A stretch of 64,000 bases of DNA, taken from contig JAHBXG010000006.1 in assembly GCA_019636565.1 (NCBI GenBank), positions 62,001-126,000 on the forward strand, read 5' to 3'. Below are positions 35,201 to 44,324 of the stretch, one piece after another; within the stretch, counting starts at the first letter, position 1, and each line of letters starts with the position of its first letter. The notes beneath the pieces were generated by a model. The model was given only the letters and a program-made list of their open reading frames with translations, was not told where the DNA came from and did no database searches. Position numbers and translations under genes: made by a program. Source of the stretch: Phycisphaeraceae bacterium (GTDB lineage: Bacteria > Planctomycetota > Phycisphaerae > Phycisphaerales > UBA1924).

Positions 35201-36256
35201 TCACGCAGCCCCGGATAGCCTCCGATCCGGTCCAACTGCGACAGCCACGAGCGGCAAATTCTGCTCGGTGTCACCCATCGGCTGTCCGGCTGCTCCCGCA
35301 CGAGAACTTTCTGCGCGTCGGTTCAACCCGGGCTCGCCCGCGTCGCGGAATGGTGCGGCAATGCCGCTCGGGAACAGAAGTTCCACGGCGGCCCCCCCCC
35401 CTTTTCCATTGGATGCCACAACCCGTCCGCCGTGGGCATCCATGATCCGGTGAACGATCGCCAAGCCAAGGCCAGTGCCCGCCTTGCGCGTGGTGAAGAA
35501 CGGGTTGAACATCCGCCGGAGCACCTCTTCGCTGAGGCCGGGGCCGGAATCGACCACCCGGATTCCTTGAACTCGCTCGCGTTTTCCTTGCGAATCCGCG
35601 ATCGTGTGTCGGCGAACTTCGAGGGTCAGGATTTTTTTCGGAAGGTCGGATTCGACCATCGCTTCCATCGCGTTGCGGATGATGTTCGTTATCGCCTGGA
35701 GTGCCAGTGATGGGTCGAGCGGGATGGACGCGCCAGCCTTGTAGTCGTTCCGCACAATCTCGATCTTGTCCCAGCCTTCCATTCCGTCGTGCTGGCAGGC
35801 CGCGAGCGCCCGGTCGAGGATTTCGGAGACTGAAGAATCCTCTTTTTGAACGCGGAATTCGCGGGAGAACGTCAGAACATCGCCCACGACCGCGTTCAGC
35901 CCCTTCGCCGAAAGAATGATCTTTTCAGCGAGTTTCTGCTGAACAGGGCGCTCTGCCAGATCGTCCTTCAGCATCCTCGCGAAGAGCGAAATAGAACCCA
36001 GCGGGTTGCGAACCTCGTGCGCAATCCCCGCCGCCATTTCGCCGAGCGCCGCCAGCCGCTTGCTGCGTTCGAGTTGCTCGTTGGCTTCGGTCAGTTCTCG
36101 CGAAAGGCGAGAGACTTCACCCCGGAGTTGGTCGTGGGTTTCCTGAAGTCGCCCGGTGACCGCATTGAACGCGGACATGAGCTCCGCGAGTTCGCCCGTG
36201 GTCAACGAAGGGGACGTTGCAGGGGCTACCGAGGTTGTGTTATGGTGAGTTGACAT
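35201..36256 (-). CDS. Cytoplasmic sensor histidine kinase of the flagellar regulon (FlrB/FleS/FlgS-like)
   Basis: A 351-residue kinase without membrane segments. A coiled coil leads into HisKA, with the acceptor His in LGEMAAGIAHEVRNPLGSIS, then HATPase with NIIRNAMEAM (N box), VDSGPGL (G1), FFTTRKAGTGLGLAIVHRIM (F/G2). The signal is probably the state of flagellar export, as for FlgS/FleS. In the coding strand AAAA is followed by ten G (plus-strand C 35392-35401), coding GKGGGA just after the G2 box. A slip of one base would replace the last 85 or so residues. The gene lies between the FlgN-like gene and the sigma-54 activator. Confidence 0.9.
   Translation of the reverse strand: MSTHHNTTSVAPATSPSLTTGELAELMSAFNAVTGRLQETHDQLRGEVSRLSRELTEANEQLERSKRLAALGEMAAGIAHEVRNPLGSISLFARMLKDDLAERPVQQKLAEKIILSAKGLNAVVGDVLTFSREFRVQKEDSSVSEILDRALAACQHDGMEGWDKIEIVRNDYKAGASIPLDPSLALQAITNIIRNAMEAMVESDLPKKILTLEVRRHTIADSQGKRERVQGIRVVDSGPGLSEEVLRRMFNPFFTTRKAGTGLGLAIVHRIMDAHGGRVVASNGKGGGAAVELLFPSGIAAPFRDAGEPGLNRRAESSRAGAAGQPMGDTEQNLPLVAVAVGPDRRLSGAA
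35392..35401 (-). repeat. Poly-G10 tract inside the flagellar kinase gene
   Basis: Ten consecutive C on the plus strand, ten G in the coding strand of the kinase gene. It is the longest single-base run I noticed in the window and sits in a reading frame, where slippage changes the frame. Confidence 0.9.
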
Positions 36257-36292
36257 GTTTCCTCGCGCTCCGCCGAGGTTGAGTGCCGATTC

Positions 36293-36733
36293 CTAGACGC
36301 TTTGATCCTGAAACCCGGGCCCGATGGGCTCGCGACCGCCCGAGTACGCCGCGGCCGCGGCGCGACCGGAGTTCATTCCCGCAAGCGTTCGAGCCAATTC
36401 ATCGCGCTTCCGCGAGAGCATCGCACCGTGCTGGCGGTCGGTCTCCGCGATGGTGTGGGCCAAATCAGCGACGGCCCGCCGGCGCTGCTGGATCAGGCCC
36501 ATTTGCGGGTCGTCGCGCAACATTGATTGGACCCCCTGGTCGATTTCGCGGCTGAGCGTGGTCGCTCTCGCCAGCACCTTGGAGCGCTGCTCCAAAACCG
36601 CCACGAGTTGCTCTGGCTCATCTTCTTCGATCACACGTCCCTGGGCGAGGCATAACTCTCCGACTTTCGCCAGAAGATCGTGCTGTTCGGCCAACATTTC
36701 GAGTACACGCCCACCGATGTCCGTCTGATTCAT
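36293..36733 (-). CDS. FlgN-like flagellar chaperone
   Basis: A 146-residue soluble helical protein: QTDIGGRVLEMLAEQHDLLA, then ERSKVLARATTLSREIDQGV, then a flexible Ala/Gly-rich tail. The length, the all-helical character with the EEDEPEQLVAVLEQRSKVLA segment, and the position in a flagellar operon are those of FlgN, the chaperone of hook-filament junction proteins FlgK/FlgL. FlgN is poorly conserved, so sequence proof is weak. ATG 36733 follows GGAGG by five bases, which fixes the start. flgK and flgL themselves are not in the window. Confidence 0.6.
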   Translation of the reverse strand: MNQTDIGGRVLEMLAEQHDLLAKVGELCLAQGRVIEEDEPEQLVAVLEQRSKVLARATTLSREIDQGVQSMLRDDPQMGLIQQRRRAVADLAHTIAETDRQHGAMLSRKRDELARTLAGMNSGRAAAAAYSGGREPIGPGFQDQSV

Positions 36734-36758
36734 GTGGACCTCCGCAGGTCCTATTTCG

Positions 36759-39227
36759 TCACTCGGGGCGTTCGTGGTCCAGAGTCTCGCCCTGAGCCAG
36801 ACGATCGGTGGCGTCCAGCCAGCGTTCCCAGTCTTCCTTGCCCATGGGCAGGTTCGGGTCGTTCCAGACTTCCGGGGGCAGGCCACGGTAAAACCGCTTG
36901 GCGCGTTCGTTGGCCGTCAGTGCAGCTTTCACGTCGCCACGCTGAAGATTGGCGTTGACGATCTGGATCATCGCAACGAGTGACGCCGGGTCGTTCGGAT
37001 AGCGGTCCCGTGCGGCGGTGTAGGCGCGGATGGCGCCGTCGTAATCTCCGAGCGCGAAAGAGCAATCAGCAAGGTAGAAGAAGGCGTTTCGAAGGTAGGT
37101 TTCTTCGACAGCAGTGCGCTTTTCCTTGGGTTTGGCGTCGAGTGCGCGACGAACCTGATCGAATCCGGCTGCCGCCCGCTGGAGTCGCTCGGTTCTGGCG
37201 TTCTCGAGGTTTCGCCGCTCTTCATCGGGCATGCCCTCGGCCATGGATTTGTCGATGTTTGCCGCGGAGAGCCTGTAGCTGTCCGCCAGACGGAACTTGG
37301 CCAATTCCATTCCGCGTTCATCGGGGTACCGGCGGAGTAATTCGTCAATATTCTCGATGGCCCGCTCGGGTTCACCGTTGCGATAGAACATGGTCCCGAG
37401 TTCGGCGAGTGCGTCGCGAAAATCCGGCGAGTCCACGCCGACGACCGAGCCGCTGACCACCGCCTTGAGCATCTGCGTCGCCTTTGCGACCGACTCGGGT
37501 TGACCCGTCGCAAGATAGGTTTGGGCGAGCGGCACGTAACTGGCATCCGCAAACGGGCCGCTGCCGGGCTCGCCCGGAGCGCCGTCGCGGGAAGCGATCA
37601 AATCTTCATAAGTCTTGGCTGCCAGTTCGAGATCACCCCGTGACTGGTGGCAGCGCGCGAGGCGAAATTTGGCTTCGGCCATGCGGGGATCGGTGGGGAA
37701 TTCGCCGGCAAACTGCTTGAAGAGCAGGATCGCCTTTTCCTGATCCCCGGCGCGATCGAAACTGTCGGCTGCGCTCCAGAGCGAATCGGCATAGCCCGGG
37801 CCGTTCTGCCCTGCGACGAGCGTGGCGTGCAGCCGGAGGGCATTGGCGGCGGCCAGAAAGTGCTCTCGTGCACGCTTGCGGGAGGTGGGATCGAGGTCGT
37901 CAATCGCGGCGGCGGACGAACCGCCGGTTGCCTCCGCGATGGTGTTCTCGGCGAGTTTTCGATTGGACTCGCCGATCGCTAGAACCACCTCGGCCGGAGC
38001 GCGGCCTTGTGGAAACAGCGATTCGGCAATCGAGGCAAATCGGATTGCGGTTCGGGCGTCACCCGCTTCAAACTTCGTGCGGTAACGGGCGATCGCGCTC
38101 GTGGCGACCCAATCGCGATCGACCGCGCTCACTATTCTCGAATCCCGGAACGTGTCGGCGAGTTTGGAATAGGCCTCGAGCGACGCCTCGGTTTCGTCCA
38201 GCGAAGCCAGGTTTTCTGCCAATCCGAGAAGGGCTTCGCGCTGGAATCGCTTGCTCCCGGGAGCATCAAGCACTTTCTGATACAGGTCCCGGGCGGCCTG
38301 AAAATCGCTCCGACTCTCGGCAACGCGGGCGAGATTCAGACGGATTTTGCTGGTAAGGGGTTCGCGTCCATCGGCCAGAGACTCGGCCCGGGTCAACCAC
38401 TTTTCGGCCTCGGCGTGCTTGGAATCTTCGATGTAGCCCCAGCCGAGCAGCGCGAGCAATTCGGCGCGCTCCTCCGCGGCGCTCTCTTCGATGCGAGGCA
38501 GTTGCTGCAGCATTCCGCGTATCGCTTCTTCGCGATACCCGCCCAGCAGGCGAAGCTCCGCCTGCCTCGTCATCGCCCACACGCGATCCTTATCGCTCAG
38601 GGTCGGTTCGGAAAGGAGCCACGCGACCAGATCGGTCGCCGCGGCCTGGTCTGGGATGGGCTTGGCAAGAAGCCGCGTCGTGAGCGTGCGGATCAGCGCG
38701 ATCCGGCGGGGCTGCTCTCCGCTGGGCAGCGTATCGATTCGCTTCTTGGCTTCGTCGAGCCGGTCGAGCGCCATAAGGCTGAGCGCGAAACGCTCGACAT
38801 CCGCCGGCTCGAGTCGCTGCTTGAGTTCTTCGGCGCGAACGTAACTGCGTATCACGTTCTCGTAGTTCTCCGCGCGCTGGATTTTTCGCTGGACCGCCGC
38901 TTCGTAGATCGATCGCGCCGCGAGGAGGTAGTACCGTTTCTCGTCGCCGGAAGCCAGTTTGCCATTTTCGATTTGTGGCCAGACGTCTTCGTTGAGTATC
39001 TTCAGCGCGTCTTCAAATTTCTCCGCTTCGACGAGCTTGGTGGCTTCGTCGAGGCGAGGAAGGATGTCAACGGCGGGCCGTGCCAGGATGACAGCGCCGA
39101 TTCCCAGCGCGAGCAAAGCACCGGAAACCACGAGAACCGGGAGTTGCCATGCATCGCGCCAGGTTGCCGGCGGCGGTTCGATCGCGGCCGGTGCTGGTGC
39201 GGGAGGATTCTGCTGCTGCTCAGTCAC
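36759..39227 (-). CDS. Large membrane-anchored TPR protein
   Basis: An 822-residue protein: short Pro/Ala-rich cytoplasmic N-terminus, one membrane helix (PVLVVSGALLALGIGAVILA, about residues 30-49), then about 770 residues of helical repeats. Several are TPR-like: AVDRDWVATSAIARYRTKFE, AKFRLARCHQSRGDLELAAK and LGDYDGAIRAYTAARDRYPN. The topology puts the repeats outside the inner membrane, in the periplasm. It comes first in flagellar block 1, 25 bases before the FlgN-like gene, so a role in flagellar or cell-envelope assembly is likely, but no family with a known function is recognisable. The nearest comparison is the tol-pal/YbgF type TPR scaffold. Confidence 0.75.
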   Translation of the reverse strand: MTEQQQNPPAPAPAAIEPPPATWRDAWQLPVLVVSGALLALGIGAVILARPAVDILPRLDEATKLVEAEKFEDALKILNEDVWPQIENGKLASGDEKRYYLLAARSIYEAAVQRKIQRAENYENVIRSYVRAEELKQRLEPADVERFALSLMALDRLDEAKKRIDTLPSGEQPRRIALIRTLTTRLLAKPIPDQAAATDLVAWLLSEPTLSDKDRVWAMTRQAELRLLGGYREEAIRGMLQQLPRIEESAAEERAELLALLGWGYIEDSKHAEAEKWLTRAESLADGREPLTSKIRLNLARVAESRSDFQAARDLYQKVLDAPGSKRFQREALLGLAENLASLDETEASLEAYSKLADTFRDSRIVSAVDRDWVATSAIARYRTKFEAGDARTAIRFASIAESLFPQGRAPAEVVLAIGESNRKLAENTIAEATGGSSAAAIDDLDPTSRKRAREHFLAAANALRLHATLVAGQNGPGYADSLWSAADSFDRAGDQEKAILLFKQFAGEFPTDPRMAEAKFRLARCHQSRGDLELAAKTYEDLIASRDGAPGEPGSGPFADASYVPLAQTYLATGQPESVAKATQMLKAVVSGSVVGVDSPDFRDALAELGTMFYRNGEPERAIENIDELLRRYPDERGMELAKFRLADSYRLSAANIDKSMAEGMPDEERRNLENARTERLQRAAAGFDQVRRALDAKPKEKRTAVEETYLRNAFFYLADCSFALGDYDGAIRAYTAARDRYPNDPASLVAMIQIVNANLQRGDVKAALTANERAKRFYRGLPPEVWNDPNLPMGKEDWERWLDATDRLAQGETLDHERPE

Positions 39228-39389
39228 GACGCCTATCCAATAGAGGAAGGAGCGCGGCGGCGCGCCCCCGTTTAGAAACCGGCAACTTCTGCTCTATCGG
39301 GCCTTGGCGCGGGGTCGCTTCAGCCCGAAAACCGGCTTTTCGCACGCAAAGGAGCCTCGCCTGTCGACGCAAGACACGGCACCGATCCG

Positions 39390-39415
39390 CGGCCCCTTCT
39401 TGCGCGGCGGGGCCG
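39390..39415 (-). terminator. Hairpin downstream of the GH31 gene
   Basis: CGGCCCC (39390-39396) pairs perfectly with GGGGCCG (39409-39415) just after the glucosidase stop codon. No U run follows on the minus strand, so termination by this hairpin alone is doubtful. Confidence 0.25.
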
Positions 39416-39420
39416 AGATT

Positions 39421-41625
39421 TTACGAACGCTCGAATCGGCCCCGAGTGGGCGCCTGCCCGTGTCGGAGCACCACAACCTCCGTTTTTCGGTCGGCGGTTG
39501 GAAACACTCCCTCGGCTCGCTTTGCCGTAACGACAACGCCGTCGGGCCCGGAACGGGCGGTGAACTTTGTCAAGGCGAAGTCGCCCTTTTCAAACCCGTA
39601 GCCCTCGCCTGAATCCTCGTAGAGCTCGCCGACCGCTGATTGACTTTCGTCGAGCGCGACCACGAGCGTAAGTGGATCGACGGGTCGCTCGCCGTCGAAC
39701 TGCATGACGGGTCCCAAGGGCACGATCCGGCCCGCGCGAACGAAGAGCTCGGGCAGGTCGTCGTCGAAAACCTTGCTCCCTTTCTCCGCCTCCGAACCCA
39801 TCTCAAGCGGTTCGAATGCGAGCCACGCCGAATCACCAGCCGGCAGTTTGGCCGTTGCGGCGCCCGCGCCCGGCTCCCAGACGTTGCAGCGTGCAAGAAC
39901 GGAGTCTCCGAGAAGAAACGCATCGTCCACGCTTCGTAGCGCCGGGTCAGACTTGTCGGCAAAGAACAATGGACGCGCAATCGGCAGCCCCGTCAGATGC
40001 GCTTCCCGGAAGAGCGTGTATAGGAAAGGCAGCATGCGTGCTCGGCGTTCGAGCGCCAGCCGGCAAGTTCGCTCGCACTTTGGCCCAAAACTCCACGGTT
40101 CGTGGTCCACGCTGTCGCGGACGCTGTGGCCACGGGCGAAAGGAAGAAGCGCGCCGATCCCCATCCAGCGGGCAAAGAGAGTCGCATCGGCCTTGTCAGC
40201 AAAGCCGCCGATGTCGGGACCGACAAACGGCTGGCCGCTCAGGCCCATGTTGAGCACCATTGGAATCGACCAGCGAAGGTGACGCCAGTTGCTCTTGTTG
40301 TCGCCGGTCCAGGTCGCGGCGTACCGGTGCCCGCCCAGAAAGTTTGAGCGAGTCAGGATGAACGGACGCTTTTCGGGGTTGGCCTTCTGAATGCCCTCCC
40401 GGCTGGCGCGAACCATTTGCATGCCGTAGATGTTTCGGTATCGCAGGTGGTTGCCGCGGCCGCCGAGGTTCTCGTCGGCCTCGTGCAGGTTGCTTTCGGG
40501 CATCTGCTTGTTGGGCACATCGAAAATCGCAGGCTCGTTCATGTCGTTCCAGACACCGTCAATCCCCGTTGCCATGTAGTCGGCGTAGAGAGATGCCCAC
40601 CATTCGCGGGTGCGCTTTCTTGTGAAATCCGGAAACGAGCACGGGCCGGGCCAGACCTTGCCCACGTAGTCGTAACCCCATCGATTCTTCACGAAGTGGT
40701 CGCCGTGCTTGCCGGAGCGGTATGCCGGATAGTGCTCGTCGGTCATCAGGCCCGGGTCGATCATCCACACGCTTTTGAAGCCGATGGCGTGGAGATGGTC
40801 GTTCAGGTCGCGCGGATTCGGGAACTTTTCCGTGTCGAACGTAAAGCACCGAAAGCCGAACATGTAGTCGATGTCCATCCAGATCACGCCGCAGGGGATT
40901 TTCCTGCTTCGGAATCCTTCCGCGATCGTGCGGACCCGGGCATCGGTCTCGTAACTCCACCGACACTGCTGGTATTGCAAGGCCCAGCGTGGCGGCATCT
41001 GCATGCGGCCGACCTTCGATGCGAGTTGCCGGAGCACATCGGCGGCGTCGCATCCTTCTAGTATCACTACGCCCGGGCTCTGAGTGTCTCTCGTGGTGTA
41101 CTTGGCCGCAAAGAAAATCCCGTCACGCAGGTCAACCGTGGCGCGGTGCGTTGTTTCGTAGATGACGCCGAAAGCCGTGCCGTCTTTGCGGACGGCGAGG
41201 ACCCAAGGGTGGGCCTGATAGAGCGACGGCATGTGCTCTTCGTAGCCAAAGCAGTCGGTGGTCCAGATGTCGCGGCAGATCCCGCCTCGGTTCAGCCGCC
41301 CGGGTTGCTCACCCGTGCCGTACAGGTTGGTGCCGGGTTCGAAATCCACAATCGCGGCGTTCCATCCGCGTACTTGCGCGAACCGAACCGAGACCGCCGG
41401 GCGCGGGCGGTCGCGCCCTTCCGCGACGGGGGCGCGATCCTGAGGCATTTCGGTCGGCTGGTGGGTGTATGCGGGAAAAGGAGCCGGAGAAACAGACTGA
41501 AATTCAGGGTCTCGAAACCGAAAACCGCCCTCCTGGAGTCGGCGAGCAGTCCCGGCTCTCCAGTTGGCCACTTGGTCCCGGCGCGGGGCACGGGAAAAGG
41601 TGTAATCTGCAGGGGTTCGGATCAT
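39421..41625 (-). CDS. Glycoside hydrolase family 31 (alpha-glucosidase-like)
   Basis: A retaining alpha-glycosidase of 734 residues, starting MIRTPADYTFSRAPRRDQ at 41625. The N-terminal beta domain has GTNLYGTGEQPGRLNRGG, the barrel has IPCGVIWMDIDYMFGFRCFT, the nucleophile Asp (about D361) is in DGVWNDMNEPAIF, and the acid/base Asp (about D442) in ATWTGDNKSNW; FVGPDIGGF follows. The C-terminal part forms the usual beta domains. No signal peptide is seen, so it probably acts in the cytoplasm on oligosaccharides or storage glucan. It lies alone between the flagellar blocks; its neighbours give no pathway. Confidence 0.93.
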   Translation of the reverse strand: MIRTPADYTFSRAPRRDQVANWRAGTARRLQEGGFRFRDPEFQSVSPAPFPAYTHQPTEMPQDRAPVAEGRDRPRPAVSVRFAQVRGWNAAIVDFEPGTNLYGTGEQPGRLNRGGICRDIWTTDCFGYEEHMPSLYQAHPWVLAVRKDGTAFGVIYETTHRATVDLRDGIFFAAKYTTRDTQSPGVVILEGCDAADVLRQLASKVGRMQMPPRWALQYQQCRWSYETDARVRTIAEGFRSRKIPCGVIWMDIDYMFGFRCFTFDTEKFPNPRDLNDHLHAIGFKSVWMIDPGLMTDEHYPAYRSGKHGDHFVKNRWGYDYVGKVWPGPCSFPDFTRKRTREWWASLYADYMATGIDGVWNDMNEPAIFDVPNKQMPESNLHEADENLGGRGNHLRYRNIYGMQMVRASREGIQKANPEKRPFILTRSNFLGGHRYAATWTGDNKSNWRHLRWSIPMVLNMGLSGQPFVGPDIGGFADKADATLFARWMGIGALLPFARGHSVRDSVDHEPWSFGPKCERTCRLALERRARMLPFLYTLFREAHLTGLPIARPLFFADKSDPALRSVDDAFLLGDSVLARCNVWEPGAGAATAKLPAGDSAWLAFEPLEMGSEAEKGSKVFDDDLPELFVRAGRIVPLGPVMQFDGERPVDPLTLVVALDESQSAVGELYEDSGEGYGFEKGDFALTKFTARSGPDGVVVTAKRAEGVFPTADRKTEVVVLRHGQAPTRGRFERS

Positions 41626-41794
41626 GGGAATTGAATGGAATAGATCGTGAAATCGGGGAGGAAGCGAATCGTCGACGGCGAGGGTAGGAGTCGCGAGGAA
41701 GTTGCGGACGGGGTGCAAGCCGGGGCGCATCCTTCCCAACAACCGGGACGCTGGCTCTCATCCCGGACGTGGGAGGACGATTTACGGAGGTTTC

Positions 41795-42718
41795 ATGACA
41801 ATGCGGGCTACATTCCGATTCGGTGTCGTCGCGCTCGGCGCGTTCGCGGCTTCCTTCTTGCCGGGGTGCATTATCGTGGCCAACGGTTCGAGCGATAGCC
41901 CTCGCTTCTCGGAGACGCGGACGATCCGCGTTCCGATTTCGCCCGGATCGGGGGTGGATGTCAACACCCGGAACGGAAGCGTGGAGATCGCGAACGGTGG
42001 CGGCGCCGAAGCAGTCGTCACCGCGACGTTGCATGCCCGAACTCAGGAGCGGCTGGACGAGACCCGCGTGATTGCAGATGCCGCGAGCGGGCGGCTGGGT
42101 GTTCGGGTGGAGTGGCCGGACAACCGGCCGCAGTCGGGAGAGGGTTGCAGTTTTCGGATCGAGTCTCCAAACCCGACGAATATCAACGCGAAGACATCGA
42201 ACGGCCGGATCTCGGTTCGTGACGGGGCGGGGCACGCGGAACTCGATAGTTCAAACGGTTCGATCCGCGTACTTGGTCACAGCGGCGACGTGAACGCGAC
42301 GACGTCGAACGGCCGGATCGAACTTCGCGATATCGCCGGTGCGGTGGACGCGATCTCGAGCAACGGTTCGATCGACCTCATTAATGTTGCCGGACGTGCG
42401 TTCGCGTCCACTTCCAATGCTTCGGCAACCGTTCATCTCGCGGACAGTTCAACCGGGCCCGTTCAGATTCGGTCCTCCAATGGCAGCATTGATTTGGCGA
42501 TCGGCCGCGACTTCGCGGGAGATCTGAGGCTGGCGACTTCGAACGGCCGTATCCGTTTCGATTCCCCCGTCTTGGTGCAGGAAATGGAGTCAAGCAGGTC
42601 CGCGACGCTCCGGTTCGGCACCGGCGGGGGGGCTTCTTCGGCCATCACGTCGAACGGCTCGATCAGAATCACATCGCACGCTGCGGCCGAGACACTGTCT
42701 GCGGCCGATTCGCGGTAG
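41795..42718 (+). CDS. DUF4097-type beta-repeat lipoprotein
   Basis: A 307-residue protein with a lipoprotein signal (FGVVALGAFAASFLPGC, lipid cysteine about residue 24), then repeats of about 15-20 residues built on SNGxI: TSNGRISVRDGAG, SSNGSIRVLGHSG, TSNGRIELRDIAG, SSNGSIDLINVAG. This is the right-handed beta-helix pattern of the DUF4097 (putative adhesin) family. The ATG at 41795 follows CGGAGG. It is the first of a tandem pair; it is probably anchored in the outer membrane or periplasm. Divergent from the GH31 gene across 169 bases. No enzymatic function is expected. Confidence 0.8.
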   Translation: MTMRATFRFGVVALGAFAASFLPGCIIVANGSSDSPRFSETRTIRVPISPGSGVDVNTRNGSVEIANGGGAEAVVTATLHARTQERLDETRVIADAASGRLGVRVEWPDNRPQSGEGCSFRIESPNPTNINAKTSNGRISVRDGAGHAELDSSNGSIRVLGHSGDVNATTSNGRIELRDIAGAVDAISSNGSIDLINVAGRAFASTSNASATVHLADSSTGPVQIRSSNGSIDLAIGRDFAGDLRLATSNGRIRFDSPVLVQEMESSRSATLRFGTGGGASSAITSNGSIRITSHAAAETLSAADSR

Positions 42719-42784
42719 AAATTGCTTGCGTCACGACGGATAACGGTTGCGGGGGAATCTCCGTTCTATATGAGGAGCATAAAC

Positions 42785-43597
42785 ATGCGCATCGGAATGC
42801 CGGCGGGGCTGGTTGCGGGTTCGATCGTCTTGGTTGCAAGCGCCCTGGGCGCCGAGACCATAAATGAAACACGCGAGATGACCGTCGCGACGGCGCCGGG
42901 TTTGGCGTTGACGGTGAAAACATCGAATGGCGGGATCCAGATCGTTCCGACCGATTCGAGTGAAATGCGGATCAAGGCCACCGTCTCCGCCAAGAGCAGG
43001 GAACGGCTCGAGGCGATCCGGATCTCGGCATCGAATGACGCAGTGAAAGGCAACGATGTTCATGTGGACTTCCCGCCATCGATCAAGGGCGAAGAAGAGG
43101 GTTGCTCGCTGGTGATTGAGGTTCCCCGGGCCAAAGAGGTGAGCCTGAATACCACGAACGGTGGGTTGTCGTTGAGCGGAACCGGCGGAAACGCCCGCTT
43201 GGAGACCAGCAATGGGGCCGTCAGCATCAAAGGGCACGACGGACCGGCGACGATTCATAGCTCGAACGGACCGGTGACAGTTTCTTCCATTTCGGGAAGG
43301 GCGACAATACACACCAGCAATGCGCCAGTGACTGTGAAGGGCGCGGCGCAGCCATTCGAGATCGAGACCAGCAACGGGCCGGTTCAAGTGAGCCTGGCAA
43401 CCGGTTTTTCCGGGGTCGTTTCGATCGTCACCTCGAACGGCAAGATCTCTCTCCCGAAAGACGCAAAGGTCGATTCGGCGGCGTCAAACAAGAGTTCTGG
43501 CAGCGCCAGCGCAAAGGCCACGATTGGTTCTGGCGGGACGGATTCCAGCATCACGACGAGCAACGGACCTGTGGATCTCAAGAACAGTCCCCGGTAG
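42785..43597 (+). CDS. DUF4097-type beta-repeat exported protein
   Basis: A 270-residue paralogue of the preceding lipoprotein with a normal signal peptide (MPAGLVAGSIVLVASALGAE) instead of a lipobox. It has the same repeat, here as TTNGGLSLSGTGG, TSNGAVSIKGHDG, SSNGPVTVSSISG, TSNAPVTVKGAAQ and TSNGPVQVSLATG, then a Ser/Ala-rich stretch and a last TSNGPVDLKNSPR. ATG 42785 follows GAGGAGC by six bases. The two genes are 66 bases apart, so they likely form one operon. Probably a periplasmic or surface protein of structural nature; the DUF4097 family is also seen next to stress sigma systems. Confidence 0.8.
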   Translation: MRIGMPAGLVAGSIVLVASALGAETINETREMTVATAPGLALTVKTSNGGIQIVPTDSSEMRIKATVSAKSRERLEAIRISASNDAVKGNDVHVDFPPSIKGEEEGCSLVIEVPRAKEVSLNTTNGGLSLSGTGGNARLETSNGAVSIKGHDGPATIHSSNGPVTVSSISGRATIHTSNAPVTVKGAAQPFEIETSNGPVQVSLATGFSGVVSIVTSNGKISLPKDAKVDSAASNKSSGSASAKATIGSGGTDSSITTSNGPVDLKNSPR

Positions 43598-43761
43598 GCC
43601 CCCGCGCACGCTTTGCGCAGCGGGCGCCGCCCACGCGCGTTTCGCGCAGAACCAGCATCTGAAAACTGTCGCAACATTCCCGTTGCGGCCGATTCACCAA
43701 CGCGGCGCAGGATGTGCCGCGCCGTCGTCGCGCCGGTTGCGCACGGTCGAGAGAGGCCAGG

Positions 43762-44277
43762 ATGGCCGAAGAAACACCCACACCAAACCAGCCCACTCCG
43801 GAATCGGCGTCAACTCCGCCGGATTCCAGCACCCCGCCCGTCTCGGAACAGGCCGAAGAGGCGCTCGACGCTGCGCAGGCCGCGGTGTCGTCGCTAGCCG
43901 GCGATGTCGGCACGCGAGGGCCAGGCGTCGTTTCCGGGGCCGCGGGAGGCGATGCAAAGCCGGTTGATCTTCCCGCGTTCAGTGGCGGCACAGGAAACGG
44001 AGCGCCCGCGAGCATCGACCTGCTGTCGGACGTTTCGCTGCAGGTCAAGATCGAACTTGGGCGCACGCGGATGCTCGTGGAGGACGTGCTGCGCCTGGCC
44101 GACGGCGCCGTGGTCGAACTCGACAAACTGGCGGGTGATCCGGTGGATATTTATGTGAACGAGCGGCACGTCGCGCGGGGTGAAGTGCTGGTGCTGAACG
44201 ACAATTTCTGCGTCCGCATCAATGAGATTCTGGAATCTCCGCTGGATGCGAAGCAGCCGGTGAAGCAGGCGGGTTGA
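43762..44277 (+). CDS. fliN: Flagellar motor switch protein FliN
   Basis: FliN forms the base of the C-ring and gives export substrates a docking place. The 171-residue protein has a Pro/Ser/Thr-rich, disordered N-terminal half and the SpoA domain at about 85-160: [40 protein letters not shown], and [20 protein letters not shown]. It opens flagellar block 2 and runs directly into fliO. FliN usually pairs with FliM, which is not seen in the window. ATG 43762 is chosen over an upstream in-frame start at 43714 because the latter adds only an Arg-rich leader. Confidence 0.92.
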   Translation: MAEETPTPNQPTPESASTPPDSSTPPVSEQAEEALDAAQAAVSSLAGDVGTRGPGVVSGAAGGDAKPVDLPAFSGGTGNGAPASIDLLSDVSLQVKIELGRTRMLVEDVLRLADGAVVELDKLAGDPVDIYVNERHVARGEVLVLNDNFCVRINEILESPLDAKQPVKQAG

Positions 44278-44324
44278 TCGGTTCGGCGTGCGGAGCACGC
44301 TTTTTTCGACAGGAAGTCGCACCC

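Noticed and set aside
40417-41061. Plus-strand frame of 214 codons inside the GH31 gene
   Set aside because: Val/Ala/His-rich antisense shadow; GH31 catalytic motifs are on the minus strand.
43690-43710. Possible sigma-54 element CGGCGCAGGATGTGC before fliN
   Set aside because: Spacing fits, but the -24 T and the -12 TT are missing; in GC-rich DNA this is expected by chance.
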